From Pseudomonadales bacterium (GTDB lineage Bacteria; Pseudomonadota; Gammaproteobacteria; Pseudomonadales; Azotimanducaceae), in contig JAJEIQ010000008.1 of the NCBI GenBank assembly GCA_022827905.1, positions 1 to 59,687 of the forward strand: DNA of 59,687 nucleotides. The letters are read 5' to 3'. Below the pieces are notes generated by a model. It was not told the DNA's origin, did no database searches, and worked only from the letters and a program-made list of their open reading frames with translations. Of the stretch, positions 34,572 through 43,765 are shown in pieces. The position numbers and the translations under genes were made by a program. Position 1 is the first letter of the stretch. Each line of letters begins with the position of its first letter.

Positions 34572-36053
34572 ATGCGGCATCGATGCCGTGTTCAGATGCT
34601 CATGGAACCCGAAGAGAGTAAAGCCCGGGGCGCTTACTACACACCGCCAGCCGTTGCCGCCGCCTTGGTTCGGTGGGCAGTTCGGCACGGTGATGACCGC
34701 CTTCTCGATCCGTCCTGCGGCGATGGCCGGTTTCTTGCCCACCATCGAAACAGCGTCGGTATTGACAACAATCCGCGAGCCGTTGCGAGCGCAAGCGCAG
34801 CGGTGCCCCATGCACGGGTTGTTTGCGCCGACTTTTACGAGTGGGCAGCGGCGAGAGCTGACCGCTTTGATTGCGCCGTCGGCAATCCTCCATTCATCCG
34901 CTATCAACGCTTTGCCGGCCAGCAGCGACGTTGTGCCTTGGCACTTTGCGCCTCCCTCGGCGTTCGCTTGTCGGGTCTGTGCTCCTCATGGGTTCCACAC
35001 CTGATCGCCACCGCCTCTTTGCTTCGTCCGGGTGGCCGCATGGCGTTCGTGGTGCCTGCGGAAATTGGCCACGCGCCTTACGCTGCGCCCTTGCTCGAAT
35101 GGTTTGCGGCCCACTTTGCGGACTTGCGCGTCGTTGCAGTGCGGGAAAAGCTGTTCCCTGAGCTTTCAGAGGATGTGTGGCTTCTGTTTGCGGACGGTTA
35201 CGGTAGTCGGACTGAGCATTTAAAACTCGCCGCGCTGGAGAGCTTTGACGGAGTGCGCGGCTGTGGAGTCGAGGGGGAAGGATGCAGTCTGTCCGAGTGG
35301 CGGCGCTGGGGACGTCGGCTGCGGCCCATGCTGCTGCCCTCCGATTGCCGTGCAGCTTATCGCGCCGTGGCGGATTCCAGCCGAGCCACCAGCCTCGGCA
35401 GCCTAGCCCAGGTCGGCATTGGCTATGTCTCCGGGGACAACGCCTTTTTCCATTTGCGTCCCTCTGAGGCAGCTCGCCTCGACATCCCGGCGCACATGTT
35501 GCGGCCGAGCGTGCGCAGCGGCAAGCAGCTCAAGGGCGACGCGATTGACGCAGCCACTTTGGCCGCATGGCAGAGGGACGATGCGCCTCATTTGCTGCTT
35601 GATCTCAACGCCGCGTCCTCCCTGCCGGATGCCGTGCGGCGCTATCTCGACACGGAGGCGGGCCAGGAAGCGCAACGGCGTTACAAGTGCCGCAAGCGCG
35701 ATCCGTGGTATGTGGTGCCCAACGTGTTTGCGCCCGACTTGTTCCTGTCCTACATGAGCAGCCGTTCGCCCGCGATGGTTGAAAATCGGGCTCAATGCGT
35801 TTGCACCAACGCCGTTCATGGCGTTCGTCTTCACAACGGCAGCAGTCCGTCAGACTTGCGATTGCGTTGGCGCAATCCGCTGACCCAACTGAGTTGCGAG
35901 ATTGAAGGACACCCCTTGGGCGGCGGTGTGCTCAAATTGGAGCCGCGTGAGGCGTTGCGGGTCGTTATACCGAACGAGGAAGTTCTGCCAGAGCTCAATC
36001 TCGCGTTTCGCGAGGGCACCGATGTGCTTTCCCAATGGAGGCATCGTGGCTAG
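34572..36053 (+). CDS. Type II N6-adenine DNA methyltransferase (TaqI/Eco57I-like)
   Basis: A 493-residue gamma-class adenine methyltransferase. Motif X is ARGAYYTPPAVAAALVRW (about residues 18-35), the SAM motif I is LLDPSCGDGRF, and the catalytic motif IV is NPPFIRYQ (NPPF, the N-P-P-(F/Y) signature). A long C-terminal target-recognition-like region follows, with WYVVPNVFAPDLFLSYMSS. ATG 34572 has a weak AGGT upstream; ATGs at 34596 and 34602 are alternatives. The end overlaps the next gene by 8 bases. The pair is probably a restriction-modification system, the methylase protecting sites cut by the second protein (inference). Confidence 0.88.
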   Translation: MRHRCRVQMLMEPEESKARGAYYTPPAVAAALVRWAVRHGDDRLLDPSCGDGRFLAHHRNSVGIDNNPRAVASASAAVPHARVVCADFYEWAAARADRFDCAVGNPPFIRYQRFAGQQRRCALALCASLGVRLSGLCSSWVPHLIATASLLRPGGRMAFVVPAEIGHAPYAAPLLEWFAAHFADLRVVAVREKLFPELSEDVWLLFADGYGSRTEHLKLAALESFDGVRGCGVEGEGCSLSEWRRWGRRLRPMLLPSDCRAAYRAVADSSRATSLGSLAQVGIGYVSGDNAFFHLRPSEAARLDIPAHMLRPSVRSGKQLKGDAIDAATLAAWQRDDAPHLLLDLNAASSLPDAVRRYLDTEAGQEAQRRYKCRKRDPWYVVPNVFAPDLFLSYMSSRSPAMVENRAQCVCTNAVHGVRLHNGSSPSDLRLRWRNPLTQLSCEIEGHPLGGGVLKLEPREALRVVIPNEEVLPELNLAFREGTDVLSQWRHRG

Positions 36054-36900
36054 CTACGATAATCGGTGTCAATGGATAGCCCTCGACGAGGCGCTCAGCG
36101 CTTTCGCTTCCAGCGGTCAACTCACCCAGAGCCAGCGGCACATAAAGCCCCTGCATTGGTATGTTGCTTGCCGTTTGGTGATTGAAGGTGGATTTGCGCC
36201 AGATGAAATCGTTCCCCGACCGCCTTTTTCGATTCGATCGCCCCGGAAGGGGAGGTCACTGCGGCTTGAGTACGACCCGACCATGGGCGGAACGGGCGAA
36301 AGCACCATTTTAGGTGGCCTCAAAGCCAAGGACATCGATGTCGTCGTGTCGAAGCCTGGTATCGGTCCCTGCTTGGCTGTTTCCGTAAAGGGAACGCTAA
36401 ACGCGTTTCGCAACCTGACCAATCGAATGGAAGAGGCCGTTGGCGACTGCACCAACCTGCACATCGCCTATCCCAATCTGGTCTATGGATTCCTGCACGT
36501 ATTGCGTGCCAACCGGGAAGGTGAGGCTGTCACTAGTGATGTCTCTGTTGGCGCTGACGGAAACCCCGTCGATGCGGTGGTGCGTTACCGAAATGTCTTG
36601 AGCAATCTAAGCGGTCGTCGGGGCGTTCGCGACGACGTCACCCGTTATGAGTCGCTTGCGCTTGCTCTCGTGGAGCCCGCAGAGCCACCAAACTCAGCGA
36701 GCCTTCTGGATTGGCCGTCTGAGCCGAGCCCCCTGCGATTGGAGTCTTTCTTTGACCGCCTGTATCGCGAATATGATCTCCGCTACGTTTACGCAGCACC
36801 GAAACTGGAGAAGACCACGCGACGACTGTTTTGGGCGGAGGACTCGCCCGCGTTGGATCAGTCAATTGCTGAGGAGTTTGAGGCGCGGCTGGCACCGTAG
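36046..36900 (+). CDS. Putative PD-(D/E)XK restriction endonuclease
   Basis: A 284-residue protein of no named family. The start GTG 36046 follows GGAGG at 36037-36041; it overlaps the methylase stop by 8 bases, so translation is coupled. A nuclease-like core is seen: E85, then KDIDVVV with D96/D98, then LAVSVKG with S113-V-K115, the order of a PD-(D/E)XK site (E...D...(S/E)xK) where the acidic residue before x-K is replaced by Ser. The following segment NLTNRMEEAVGDCTNLH is highly polar and conserved-looking. Identification as the restriction partner rests on these residues and the coupling to the methylase. The recognition site cannot be read. Confidence 0.6.
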   Translation: MASYDNRCQWIALDEALSAFASSGQLTQSQRHIKPLHWYVACRLVIEGGFAPDEIVPRPPFSIRSPRKGRSLRLEYDPTMGGTGESTILGGLKAKDIDVVVSKPGIGPCLAVSVKGTLNAFRNLTNRMEEAVGDCTNLHIAYPNLVYGFLHVLRANREGEAVTSDVSVGADGNPVDAVVRYRNVLSNLSGRRGVRDDVTRYESLALALVEPAEPPNSASLLDWPSEPSPLRLESFFDRLYREYDLRYVYAAPKLEKTTRRLFWAEDSPALDQSIAEEFEARLAP

Positions 36901-36929
36901 GGTCCGCGTTTATTGTAGGAGGCAAATCA

Positions 36930-37610
36930 GTGGAGTTTGATGAGGTTGTTCTCGGGCGTCGCAGCATCCGCGGCTACAAAGCGGTTCCGGTGCCCAAGGC
37001 ATTGATCCGGGAAGTGATCGGCATCGCGATGCGGGCGCCGTCGTCGCTGAACACCCAGCCTTGGAACTTCCACGTGGTTACGGGGGAACCTTTGGACCGC
37101 ATTCGCAAGGGCAACACTGAGCGCAATCTGGCCGGCGTACCCGATTCCAGGGAGTTCCGCAGCCATGGGGCCTACCGGGGGATGCATCGGGAGCGGCAGA
37201 AGGCAATCGCCGCCCAGCTTTTCGCGGCCATGGACATCCCTTGGGAGGACAAGGTCAAGCGCAAGGACTGGGTGCTGCGGGGGTTTCGCCAGTTCGATGC
37301 GCCGGTGGCGGTGGTGGTGACCTATGACCGGTCGATTCACGGCGGCGACATCGCGCCATTCGACTGCGGCGCGGTGACCAATGCCTTGGTCACCGCGGCT
37401 TGGTCGCGGGGATTGGGGTGCGTCATCAACAGCCAAGGCATCATGCAGTCACCGGTGGTGCGTGAGCACGCCAGCATCCCGGACGATCAGGTCATCATGA
37501 TCTGCGTCGCCATGGGCTTCCCCGAGGAGTCCTTCCCCGCCAACGCCGTGGTATCGAAGCGCAAGTCGGTGGACGAAGCCGTCCGGTTCGTCGGATTTGA
37601 TGATTCCTAG
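36930..37610 (+). CDS. Nitroreductase-family flavoprotein
   Basis: A 226-residue FMN-dependent oxidoreductase. The family N-terminus is VVLGRRSIRGYKAVPVPKALIREV, with the R-R-S-I-R motif that contacts FMN, and the later MRAPSSLNTQPWNFHVV region. The C-terminal GLGCVINSQGIMQSP and VAMGFPEES match the usual fold. The start GTG 36930 is preceded by GGAGG at 7 bases. Its TAG stop shares two bases with the TAG of the convergent GPP34 gene at 37607-37610. Reduces nitro groups, quinones or flavins with NAD(P)H; the physiological substrate is unknown. Confidence 0.93.
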   Translation: MEFDEVVLGRRSIRGYKAVPVPKALIREVIGIAMRAPSSLNTQPWNFHVVTGEPLDRIRKGNTERNLAGVPDSREFRSHGAYRGMHRERQKAIAAQLFAAMDIPWEDKVKRKDWVLRGFRQFDAPVAVVVTYDRSIHGGDIAPFDCGAVTNALVTAAWSRGLGCVINSQGIMQSPVVREHASIPDDQVIMICVAMGFPEESFPANAVVSKRKSVDEAVRFVGFDDS

Positions 37611-38275
37611 TAGAGCGGCTGCTGCGCGTGGGCGATCGCCATGGTGATGTCATAGACGAACTTGCGGATCTGATCCGACATCGCTTGGCCGATGAGGTCG
37701 AGCTTGCGCACCTGCTCGATGCGCTCACCGGCATGGCGCAGCTCGCGCTCGCTTAGGATGACCTCGAACACCGAGGCGGAGTCCGCTAGGCAGATGAGCG
37801 CCACGTCGTGCGGGTCGGGAATCTTGTCGCTCAGCAGCACGTCCATCAAGCGCAGCTTGGCTTCGCGCTCTTCGCGGTCGTCGATCACCGGGTAGCGGCG
37901 GCTGCCGAACACCCACAGGAAGCGGGTGTCCTCCACCTTGATGATGTTGCGCTGCTCCAGGCGCTCGATGGCGGAATCGCGGATCTGCATGCCCTGCTCG
38001 GCGATGCGCTGAATCCAGGTCTTGGGCGGCAGGGATTCGGTTTCGGTTTCGATTTGCTTCAAGGGACCATCAAGGATGGCGTCGCCAGTGGGCGTGGCGT
38101 CCACGACGAACAGCCGTTCAAGATCGCAGTCGATACGCCCCTTCAAGCCCAGATCCATCAGCACGGCGCCTGCCATCAGCATCTCCGTGACGTTGGCGTG
38201 GACATCCTCCATCTTGCCCGTGTCGTCATCGAGCAGCAGCAGGATGATGTCTTCGGCGAGGTTTAGCTTGGACAT
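37607..38275 (-). CDS. GPP34 (Golgi phosphoprotein 3-like) family protein
   Basis: A 222-residue protein with the opening LAEDIILLLLDDDTG and the later RFLWVFGSRRYPVIDDREER pattern of the GPP34 family. In eukaryotes this family (GOLPH3/Vps74) binds phosphatidylinositol-4-phosphate and retains glycosyltransferases; in bacteria it is best known from actinobacteria and its function is unknown. No membrane segment or signal is visible. A TATAAT promoter lies 38-43 bases upstream with ATGACA 16 bases before that. The gene follows MoxR and VWA genes on the same strand, with a 62-base gap, so it could be both co-transcribed and separately expressed. Confidence 0.8.
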   Translation of the reverse strand: MSKLNLAEDIILLLLDDDTGKMEDVHANVTEMLMAGAVLMDLGLKGRIDCDLERLFVVDATPTGDAILDGPLKQIETETESLPPKTWIQRIAEQGMQIRDSAIERLEQRNIIKVEDTRFLWVFGSRRYPVIDDREEREAKLRLMDVLLSDKIPDPHDVALICLADSASVFEVILSERELRHAGERIEQVRKLDLIGQAMSDQIRKFVYDITMAIAHAQQPLY

Positions 38276-38313
38276 GGTTTCAGCGACTCCCTACCCATCC
38301 CGAAACGCCGGGC

Positions 38314-38341
38314 ATTATAGCGGTTCCGGCGGCAGTGTCAT
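38314..38341 (-). promoter_or_regulatory. Candidate sigma-70 promoter of the GPP34-like gene
   Basis: On the minus strand ATGACA (38341-38336) and TATAAT (38319-38314) are separated by 16 bases, five of six and six of six consensus matches. The -10 lies about 40 bases before the GPP34 start. The -35 overlaps the last codons of the VWA gene. Confidence 0.6.
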
Positions 38342-40362
38342 GAAGCTTGCCTGCTGCGGCCGAGCCGTGTGCGCTTGTGCTGCATGTAGTCCACCACGAT
38401 GTATTCGCCGAGTTGCTCCGGGGTGGTGTAGAACACGCGGCCCCCGTTGATGCGGGCGATTTCATCCATGAAGGCCTTGAGGTAGGGGCTTCGGTCGAGC
38501 ATAAAGGTGTTGATGGCGATGCCCTTTTGGGTGCAGTGGCGCACCGCCCGCAGAGTGGCGCGAATGGTCGCCGGCGTGGGTGGATAGGCGAATTGCGCTT
38601 GGCCGTTCTCCAAGTGGGAGGTCGGTTCGCCGTCAGAGATCATGATGATCTGCTTGGCTCCGCCGGGCTCCTTGCCGAGCAGCCGGGCGGCCAGCAGCAG
38701 GGCATGCTGCATGTTGGTGCCGAGCAGGTAATCGTCCCACTGCAGAAAGGGCAGTTCATGGGCTTTCAACGCCTTGGCGTAGGCCGCGAAGCCAATCACG
38801 TGGAAGCTGTCCTTGGGGTAGCGGGAGCTGATCAGGTTGTGCAGCGCCAAGGCCACCTTCTTGGCTGCCTGAAAGGAGCCGCGCAGCGCCATCGACCAAG
38901 AAAGGTCCACCAGCATCGCCGTGGATGTGGAGGTGATCATTTCGCTGCGGTACACCTCGAAGTCCTCATGGCTTAGGCGCACGGGCGAGCCTGGGCCGTT
39001 GCGGTCAATGGCGTTGCGGATGGTGCGTGGCATGTGCAATTGGAAGGCATCGCCGAACGCATAGGGCCGGGTCTGCTCCAGGCGCTCGCCAAAGCGACCC
39101 TCCTCCGGCAAGGCGTGGTTGCCCAGTGACTGCCTTTTGAGGCGTTGATAGATTTCGCCGAGGGCCTTTTGGCCAATCATGCGCGAACCGCGCGGGGTGA
39201 GTTCGAAACGGTTGTTGCCCTTGGCGCGGATGTAGCCTGCCTCCTCAAGGGCCTTGAGGAGGTCGTTCAGGCCGTCGAGGTTCTCGGCAGCATCGGGGCC
39301 AAGCATTTGCTCAAGCAGGTCGCGGTCGATGCGGTCGAGGTCGCCGCCACGTTCGGCGCTCTGCACTTGGCCGATGAGGTCATCGAGCCGCTGCATCTCG
39401 TTCATAAGCTGCATGGCCGCTTCAAGGCTCAGTTCCTCGCCGCCGTCAAAGCGGTATTGGCGTCCTTCCGGGCGCAGAAAATCCATCCCTTTCATCAGCC
39501 GGGCGAGTTCGCGGTTCAGTTCCGGGTCGTCGAAGCGGTCCTGCAGGAGACTTTGCAACTGCGCCCGCTGTTCGGCGGAAAGCGAGTTCATCAGCGATTG
39601 AGCGGCGGCCATCTGCTGGCGCATCTGCTCGAGCAGTTCGTCGAGGGAGGCGGGCGGGTCGTCGCCGAACAGGTCGCCGAACTCGGCCATGAACGCCTCG
39701 AAGCCGGGATCCTCCCCGGCGATCCTCTTGACCAGCATGTCGTTCAGCGCCCGAAGCATGCGCTTCATCCGGTCCATGTCGCCGTCGGAGAGCCCCTTGA
39801 TCAGGTCCTCCATGCCCTTGAGGAAGCTGTTGGTCGCCGCTTGGCGCAGCCGGTTCAGCAGTTCGAGGAATTTTCGCTGGGCGTCCGGGTCGAGGAATTC
39901 GTACGTCTCAAGCGCCTTGATGCGGCTTGGCAGGTCGTCCGGCAGTTCGTCGAGGGTTTGGCGACTGCGCTCGGCGACGCCTTTCAGGACGCTGCCGCTG
40001 AAGTTGCCGCCGTCTTCTTCCTGACTTCCGTCTTCGTCCTCATTGAGCCACTCGTCGATGCGCCGCCGCTCCATGGCGAGAATCTCGTCGAGGGCCTTGC
40101 GCAGGTCGTCGAACAGGCTGCCAAGATCGTAGCGGCTGAGCTGTTCGCGGCGCTTCTCCCGCAGCCGCTTGAGCATCTCGTTCAGGCCGTTTAGGGAGGT
40201 GCCCTGCATGCCCCGGCTCATCAGGTTGCGCAGCGCCCAACGCAGGTCGCCATGCTCGATGACGTCCTCGGTCAGGGCCGACATGACTTCACTGGCATCG
40301 AGTGCCAATTGCTGGCTGCCGTCCCAAGCCGAGTAGCGCAGGTTGCCGGGGAATTGACGCAC
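38338..40362 (-). CDS. VWA-domain protein partnered with a MoxR ATPase
   Basis: A 674-residue soluble protein. Its C-terminal von Willebrand A domain (about residues 480-660) holds the MIDAS motif DLSWS (VDLSWSMALRGSF) and IMISDGEPT; the first 470 residues are helical and highly charged with no named domain (several LLEQMRQQMAAAQS-like stretches). VWA proteins of this type act with MoxR AAA+ ATPases as metal-dependent chaperones or cofactor inserters. The start GTG 40362 is 18 bases after the MoxR stop, with AAAGGGAG upstream. A run of seven A precedes the start. It is followed by the GPP34-like gene. No known cofactor or toxin target sits nearby. Confidence 0.88.
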   Translation of the reverse strand: MRQFPGNLRYSAWDGSQQLALDASEVMSALTEDVIEHGDLRWALRNLMSRGMQGTSLNGLNEMLKRLREKRREQLSRYDLGSLFDDLRKALDEILAMERRRIDEWLNEDEDGSQEEDGGNFSGSVLKGVAERSRQTLDELPDDLPSRIKALETYEFLDPDAQRKFLELLNRLRQAATNSFLKGMEDLIKGLSDGDMDRMKRMLRALNDMLVKRIAGEDPGFEAFMAEFGDLFGDDPPASLDELLEQMRQQMAAAQSLMNSLSAEQRAQLQSLLQDRFDDPELNRELARLMKGMDFLRPEGRQYRFDGGEELSLEAAMQLMNEMQRLDDLIGQVQSAERGGDLDRIDRDLLEQMLGPDAAENLDGLNDLLKALEEAGYIRAKGNNRFELTPRGSRMIGQKALGEIYQRLKRQSLGNHALPEEGRFGERLEQTRPYAFGDAFQLHMPRTIRNAIDRNGPGSPVRLSHEDFEVYRSEMITSTSTAMLVDLSWSMALRGSFQAAKKVALALHNLISSRYPKDSFHVIGFAAYAKALKAHELPFLQWDDYLLGTNMQHALLLAARLLGKEPGGAKQIIMISDGEPTSHLENGQAQFAYPPTPATIRATLRAVRHCTQKGIAINTFMLDRSPYLKAFMDEIARINGGRVFYTTPEQLGEYIVVDYMQHKRTRLGRSRQAS

Positions 40363-40380
40363 GTTTTTTTCTTGCTCCCT

Positions 40381-41796
40381 TTAGGCCGAGTAAACGGCAA
40401 CGCCGGACTCGGCGCTCTTGTTCAGCCGCTTGTTCAGATGCAACCCCTCCAGAACGAACTCGACGATTGCGGCGTGTACGCCGGGGCTTTCGCCTTCCAG
40501 GTGGGCGGTGAGGGCCGGGATGTCGGTCAGGATTCGGCGATAGTCCGCCGCCGGTACGGCGGCCCCGGCGGTGAAGCTGTAACCCTCGCCGAAGGCCTCT
40601 TCCACGGCCTCGAAGTCGCTGCTGCCCAAGGCGCGGTCGAACACCGCCTTCACGGCCGTTTGCACGATTCGGGCGATGACCCGGGCCTCGTCGCCTTCCT
40701 CCATGGCCTCCACCTCCAGCTTGCCTTGGAAGCTTGGCAGGATGTAGGCGAGGTCGGAGATGCGCGGTGCGACCTCCGGTTCATCAAGGGACAGTGCCCG
40801 CCGCACGGCGTTGGCGGTCAAGGTTTCGTAGTTGGCGATGGACGCCCGCACGGAGACGCCCGAGCGTTGGTTGATGTCCGGGGAGCGGCGGGCGGCGTGG
40901 GTTATTTCGGCGATGATCTCGGTCATGAACGGCGCCACCTGCAGCGGCAGCCCGGCGGCTTCCAGCGTGCCGGTCGCCGCCGGCACCTGCGCCTCCTGGG
41001 CCATGATTTCAATTTCCTGTTCGACGCTGGCCGGGTAGTGAGTGCGGATCTGCGCACCGTAGCGGTCCTTCAAGGGCGTGATGATGCGGCCCCGGTTGGT
41101 GTAGTCCTCCGGGTTGGCGGTGGCGACGATGAAGACGTCGAGGGGCAGGCGCACGCGATGGCCGCGAATCTGCACGTCGCGCTCCTCAAGCAGGTTCAGC
41201 AACCCGACCTGGATGCGCTCGGCCAAGTCCGGCAGTTCGTTGATGGCGAAGATGCCGCGGTTGGCGCGCGGCACCAAGCCGTAGTGCAGGGTGTGCTCAT
41301 CGGCCAGGTAGCGGCCTTCGGCCACCTTGATGGGGTCCACCTCACCAATCAGGTCGGCGATGGTGATGTCGGGGGTGGCGAGCTTTTCCGCGTAGCGCTC
41401 ATCGCGGCCAAGCCAACGTATCGGCGCGCTGTCGCCGTGCTCGGCCACTAGGGCGCGGCCTTGGGGGCTGACCGGCTGATAGGGGTTTTCCGGAATCTCC
41501 GCGCCGTCAAGCACCGGGGTCCACTCGTCGAGCAGATTGGCGAGGCTCCGCACGAGGCGCGACTTGGCCTGGCCGCGTTCGCCGAGAAAGATGATGTCCT
41601 GGCCGGACAGCAGGGCGTTCACGACTTGTGGAATCACCGATTCGTCGTAGCCCTTGATGCCGGGAAACAAGGGTTCCCCATCGGGTTCCGCGTTCCGCAG
41701 CCGACGGATCAGATTGCGGCGAATTTCCGCCTTCACGGGCTCGGGCTGGTAGCCCGACGCCTTCAGTTCACCCAGGGTAGCGGGCTTGTCCGCCAT
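40381..41796 (-). CDS. MoxR-type AAA+ ATPase (magnesium-chelatase ChlI-like)
   Basis: A 471-residue AAA+ ATPase. Walker A is GERGQAKS (residues 72-79), with sensor and arginine-finger region in [20 protein letters not shown] and Walker B in [11 protein letters not shown]. The order and the presence of a downstream VWA protein place it with MoxR/RavA-type or Mg-chelatase I subunit-like ATPases. The gene begins the minus-strand MoxR-VWA-GPP34 set and diverges from icd; two palindromes occupy the intergenic gap. Likely assembles or remodels a protein complex, target unknown. Confidence 0.9.
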   Translation of the reverse strand: MADKPATLGELKASGYQPEPVKAEIRRNLIRRLRNAEPDGEPLFPGIKGYDESVIPQVVNALLSGQDIIFLGERGQAKSRLVRSLANLLDEWTPVLDGAEIPENPYQPVSPQGRALVAEHGDSAPIRWLGRDERYAEKLATPDITIADLIGEVDPIKVAEGRYLADEHTLHYGLVPRANRGIFAINELPDLAERIQVGLLNLLEERDVQIRGHRVRLPLDVFIVATANPEDYTNRGRIITPLKDRYGAQIRTHYPASVEQEIEIMAQEAQVPAATGTLEAAGLPLQVAPFMTEIIAEITHAARRSPDINQRSGVSVRASIANYETLTANAVRRALSLDEPEVAPRISDLAYILPSFQGKLEVEAMEEGDEARVIARIVQTAVKAVFDRALGSSDFEAVEEAFGEGYSFTAGAAVPAADYRRILTDIPALTAHLEGESPGVHAAIVEFVLEGLHLNKRLNKSAESGVAVYSA

Positions 41797-41859
41797 GTTG
41801 CCGCCTTGCCGCCTTCGAGAAGCCTAGTCTCTCAGGGGAGAGGCGGGTTGGCAATGACG

Positions 41860-41904
41860 CGCGAACCCTTGGTTCGCGTTTGGAGTTTCGCTGCGCGAAA
41901 CTCC
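41860..41904. repeat. Tandem palindromic hairpins between the MoxR gene and icd
   Basis: Two adjacent perfect palindromes: CGCGAACC-CTT-GGTTCGCG (41860-41878) and GGAGTTTCGC-TGC-GCGAAACTCC (arms 41882-41891 and 41895-41904). Each could form a stable hairpin in DNA or RNA. They lie in a divergent promoter region, so could be repetitive extragenic palindromes or a regulator's binding sites. A related string, GAGAGTTTCGCG, recurs near 55286. Confidence 0.5.
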
Positions 41905-42014
41905 GCGCACTCACTCGCGAAACCGCTAAAGGAGTTCCCAACGCACCTGGCACGGCACTAGGCTATACTTCGCCGTTTTTCCCTACACCACTGCCTGAAT
42001 CCGGAGCGAAGCCG

Positions 42015-43274
42015 ATGGCGTACCAGCACATAACCGTGCCTGCCGATGGTGAGAAGATCACCGTCAACGAAGACAACACCCTCAACATTCCCGACCGCCC
42101 CATCATTCCCTACATCGAAGGTGACGGCATCGGCATCGACATCACGCCAGTTATGCTCAAGGTAGTGGATGCCGCAGTGGCCAAGGCTTACGGCGGGCGG
42201 CGACGGATCGCTTGGATGGAAGTCTACTCCGGCGAAAAGTCCCTTGAGGTGTATGGCGCGGACGAGTGGCTGCCGGCGGAAACGCTTGAGGCCATGCGCG
42301 AATTCAAGATCGGCATCAAGGGGCCCATGACGACGCCGGTGGGCGGCGGCATCCGCTCGTTGAACGTGGCCCTGCGCCAAGAGCTCGACCTCTACGTCTG
42401 CCTGCGCCCCGTGCGCTGGTTCAAGGGGGTGCCGAGCCCCGTGGTGGCGCCCCAGAAGACTGACATGGTGATCTTTCGGGAGAACACCGAGGACATCTAC
42501 GCGGGAGTCGAATGGGAGGCGGACTCGGAGGGGGCGGAGAAGGTCATCGGCTTTCTGCAGGACAGCATGGGCGTGCGCAAGATCCGATTCCCGCGCCACT
42601 GCGGCATCGGCATCAAGCCGATCTCGGTGGAGGGCACCGAGCGCTTGGTGCGCAAGGCGCTGCAATACGCCATCAACGAGGACCGCGCCTCGCTGACCTT
42701 CGTGCACAAAGGCAACATCATGAAGTTCACGGAAGGGGCCTTCAAGGACTGGGGTTATCGGCTCGCGGCCCGGGAGTTTGGCGCGACGCCCTTGGATGGC
42801 GGCCCTTGGCACGAGTTGACCAATCCGAACACCGGTCGCCAGATCATCATCAAGGACATGATCGCCGACGCCATGCTGCAGCAGATTCTCACCCGTCCCG
42901 ACGAATACGACGTGCTGGCGACCATGAACCTGAACGGCGACTACATTTCCGATGCCCTTGCCGCCCAGGTTGGCGGCATTGGCATTGCGCCGGGCGCCAA
43001 CATCGGGGATTCCATCGCGCTGTTCGAGGCTACCCACGGCACCGCCCCGAAGTACACCGGGCAGGATAAGGTCAATCCCGGCTCGCTGGTGCTTTCCGCC
43101 GAAATGATGCTCCGGCACATGGACTGGCGCGAGGCCGCCGACCTCATCATTGCAGGCATGGAGGGCGCCATCTCGCGGAAAACAGTCACCTACGACTTTG
43201 AGCGCCTGATGAGCGGCGCCACCCTCCTGTCGTGCTCCGCCTTCGGCGACGCGGTTATCGACGCCATGGGCTGA
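42015..43274 (+). CDS. icd: NADP-dependent isocitrate dehydrogenase
   Basis: A 419-residue enzyme that oxidises isocitrate to 2-oxoglutarate in the TCA cycle. The substrate and metal site block [18 protein letters not shown] contains the serine (about S115) equivalent to the E. coli Ser113 that IcdK phosphorylates, and [20 protein letters not shown] with GANIGD is the conserved C-terminal metal/NADP region. ATG 42015 is preceded by GGAG with 8 bases between. Length matches E. coli Icd (416). It is the first gene of the conserved block and converges on cspD, 7 bases apart. No aceK was seen. Confidence 0.97.
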   Translation: MAYQHITVPADGEKITVNEDNTLNIPDRPIIPYIEGDGIGIDITPVMLKVVDAAVAKAYGGRRRIAWMEVYSGEKSLEVYGADEWLPAETLEAMREFKIGIKGPMTTPVGGGIRSLNVALRQELDLYVCLRPVRWFKGVPSPVVAPQKTDMVIFRENTEDIYAGVEWEADSEGAEKVIGFLQDSMGVRKIRFPRHCGIGIKPISVEGTERLVRKALQYAINEDRASLTFVHKGNIMKFTEGAFKDWGYRLAAREFGATPLDGGPWHELTNPNTGRQIIIKDMIADAMLQQILTRPDEYDVLATMNLNGDYISDALAAQVGGIGIAPGANIGDSIALFEATHGTAPKYTGQDKVNPGSLVLSAEMMLRHMDWREAADLIIAGMEGAISRKTVTYDFERLMSGATLLSCSAFGDAVIDAMG

Positions 43275-43281
43275 GCGCCAG

Positions 43282-43500
43282 CTAAAGACCGTCGTCAGAT
43301 TCGGCGCGAATGTTGACGGCGTGATGGCCCTTGGGACCTTCCTCGACGTCAAAAACCACTTGCTGCCCGGCCTTCAAGGTCTTGTAGCCTTCCATTTGGA
43401 TGGCGGTGTAGTGAGCGAAAAGATCTCCCCCGCCATCGGCTGGCAGAATGAAGCCGTAACCTTTGGCGTTGTTGAACCACTTTACTGTCCCTGTTGCTAT
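43282..43500 (-). CDS. cspD: Cold-shock protein CspD-like, apparent ATA start
   Basis: A 72-residue OB-fold RNA-binding protein with RNP1 KGYGFI and RNP2-like DLFAHYT. The conserved start [10 protein letters not shown] is encoded ATA GCA ACA GGG ACA, so residue 1 would be ATA (43498-43500). Upstream the frame has no ATG, GTG or TTG before a TGA; a strong ribosome site GGGAGGG (43508-43514) lies 7 bases before the ATA. CspD is named by the location next to clpS-clpA, a gamma-proteobacterial hallmark. Non-canonical initiation such as AUU (infC) is known, AUA much rarer; a sequencing error G to A is possible. Confidence 0.88.
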   Translation of the reverse strand: MATGTVKWFNNAKGYGFILPADGGGDLFAHYTAIQMEGYKTLKAGQQVVFDVEEGPKGHHAVNIRAESDDGL

Positions 43501-43568
43501 TGTCCTGCCCTCCCGGCATTGGGCTTGGCCACTCCACCAAGCGAAAAAAGATGCCCCTCAGGACGGGG

Positions 43569-43596
43569 ATTATTGGGAATTTGCGGTAATTTGCAA
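43569..43596 (-). promoter_or_regulatory. Candidate promoter and leader of cspD
   Basis: On the minus strand TTGCAA (43596-43591) and AATAAT (43574-43569) are 16 bases apart. A leader of about 60 bases would follow, beginning near a small CCCC/GGGG hairpin (CCCCGTCCTGAGGGG). The rest of the 265-base gap between cspD and clpS holds no other recognisable element. Confidence 0.5.
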
Positions 43597-43765
43597 AGTC
43601 CCTTTTCCACCGACAACTTCGCCGGTGCGCCAACAGGGCGCGGGCGCACAAGGTGCGGACGCTCTTTGCAGGCTCAGCGCCTGCGGGTATCATCAACCCA
43701 TGCGGCATGGTTCCTGCTCCACCGGTTACGCATCCAAAGGCGCGAGCCTTCGTGGGGCGTTGAAC

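Noticed and set aside
29189-36900. DISARM-like defence island (SNF2 helicase plus adenine methylase)
   Set aside because: DISARM needs drmA, drmB and drmC-type genes, none of which is present; the SNF2 gene pairs with a SWIM protein, and the methylase is about 2.7 kb away, after an FAD oxidoreductase and a tRNA.
39145-41451. Two long plus-strand open frames across the VWA and MoxR genes
   Set aside because: Antisense shadows; the minus-strand frames carry MIDAS and Walker motifs.
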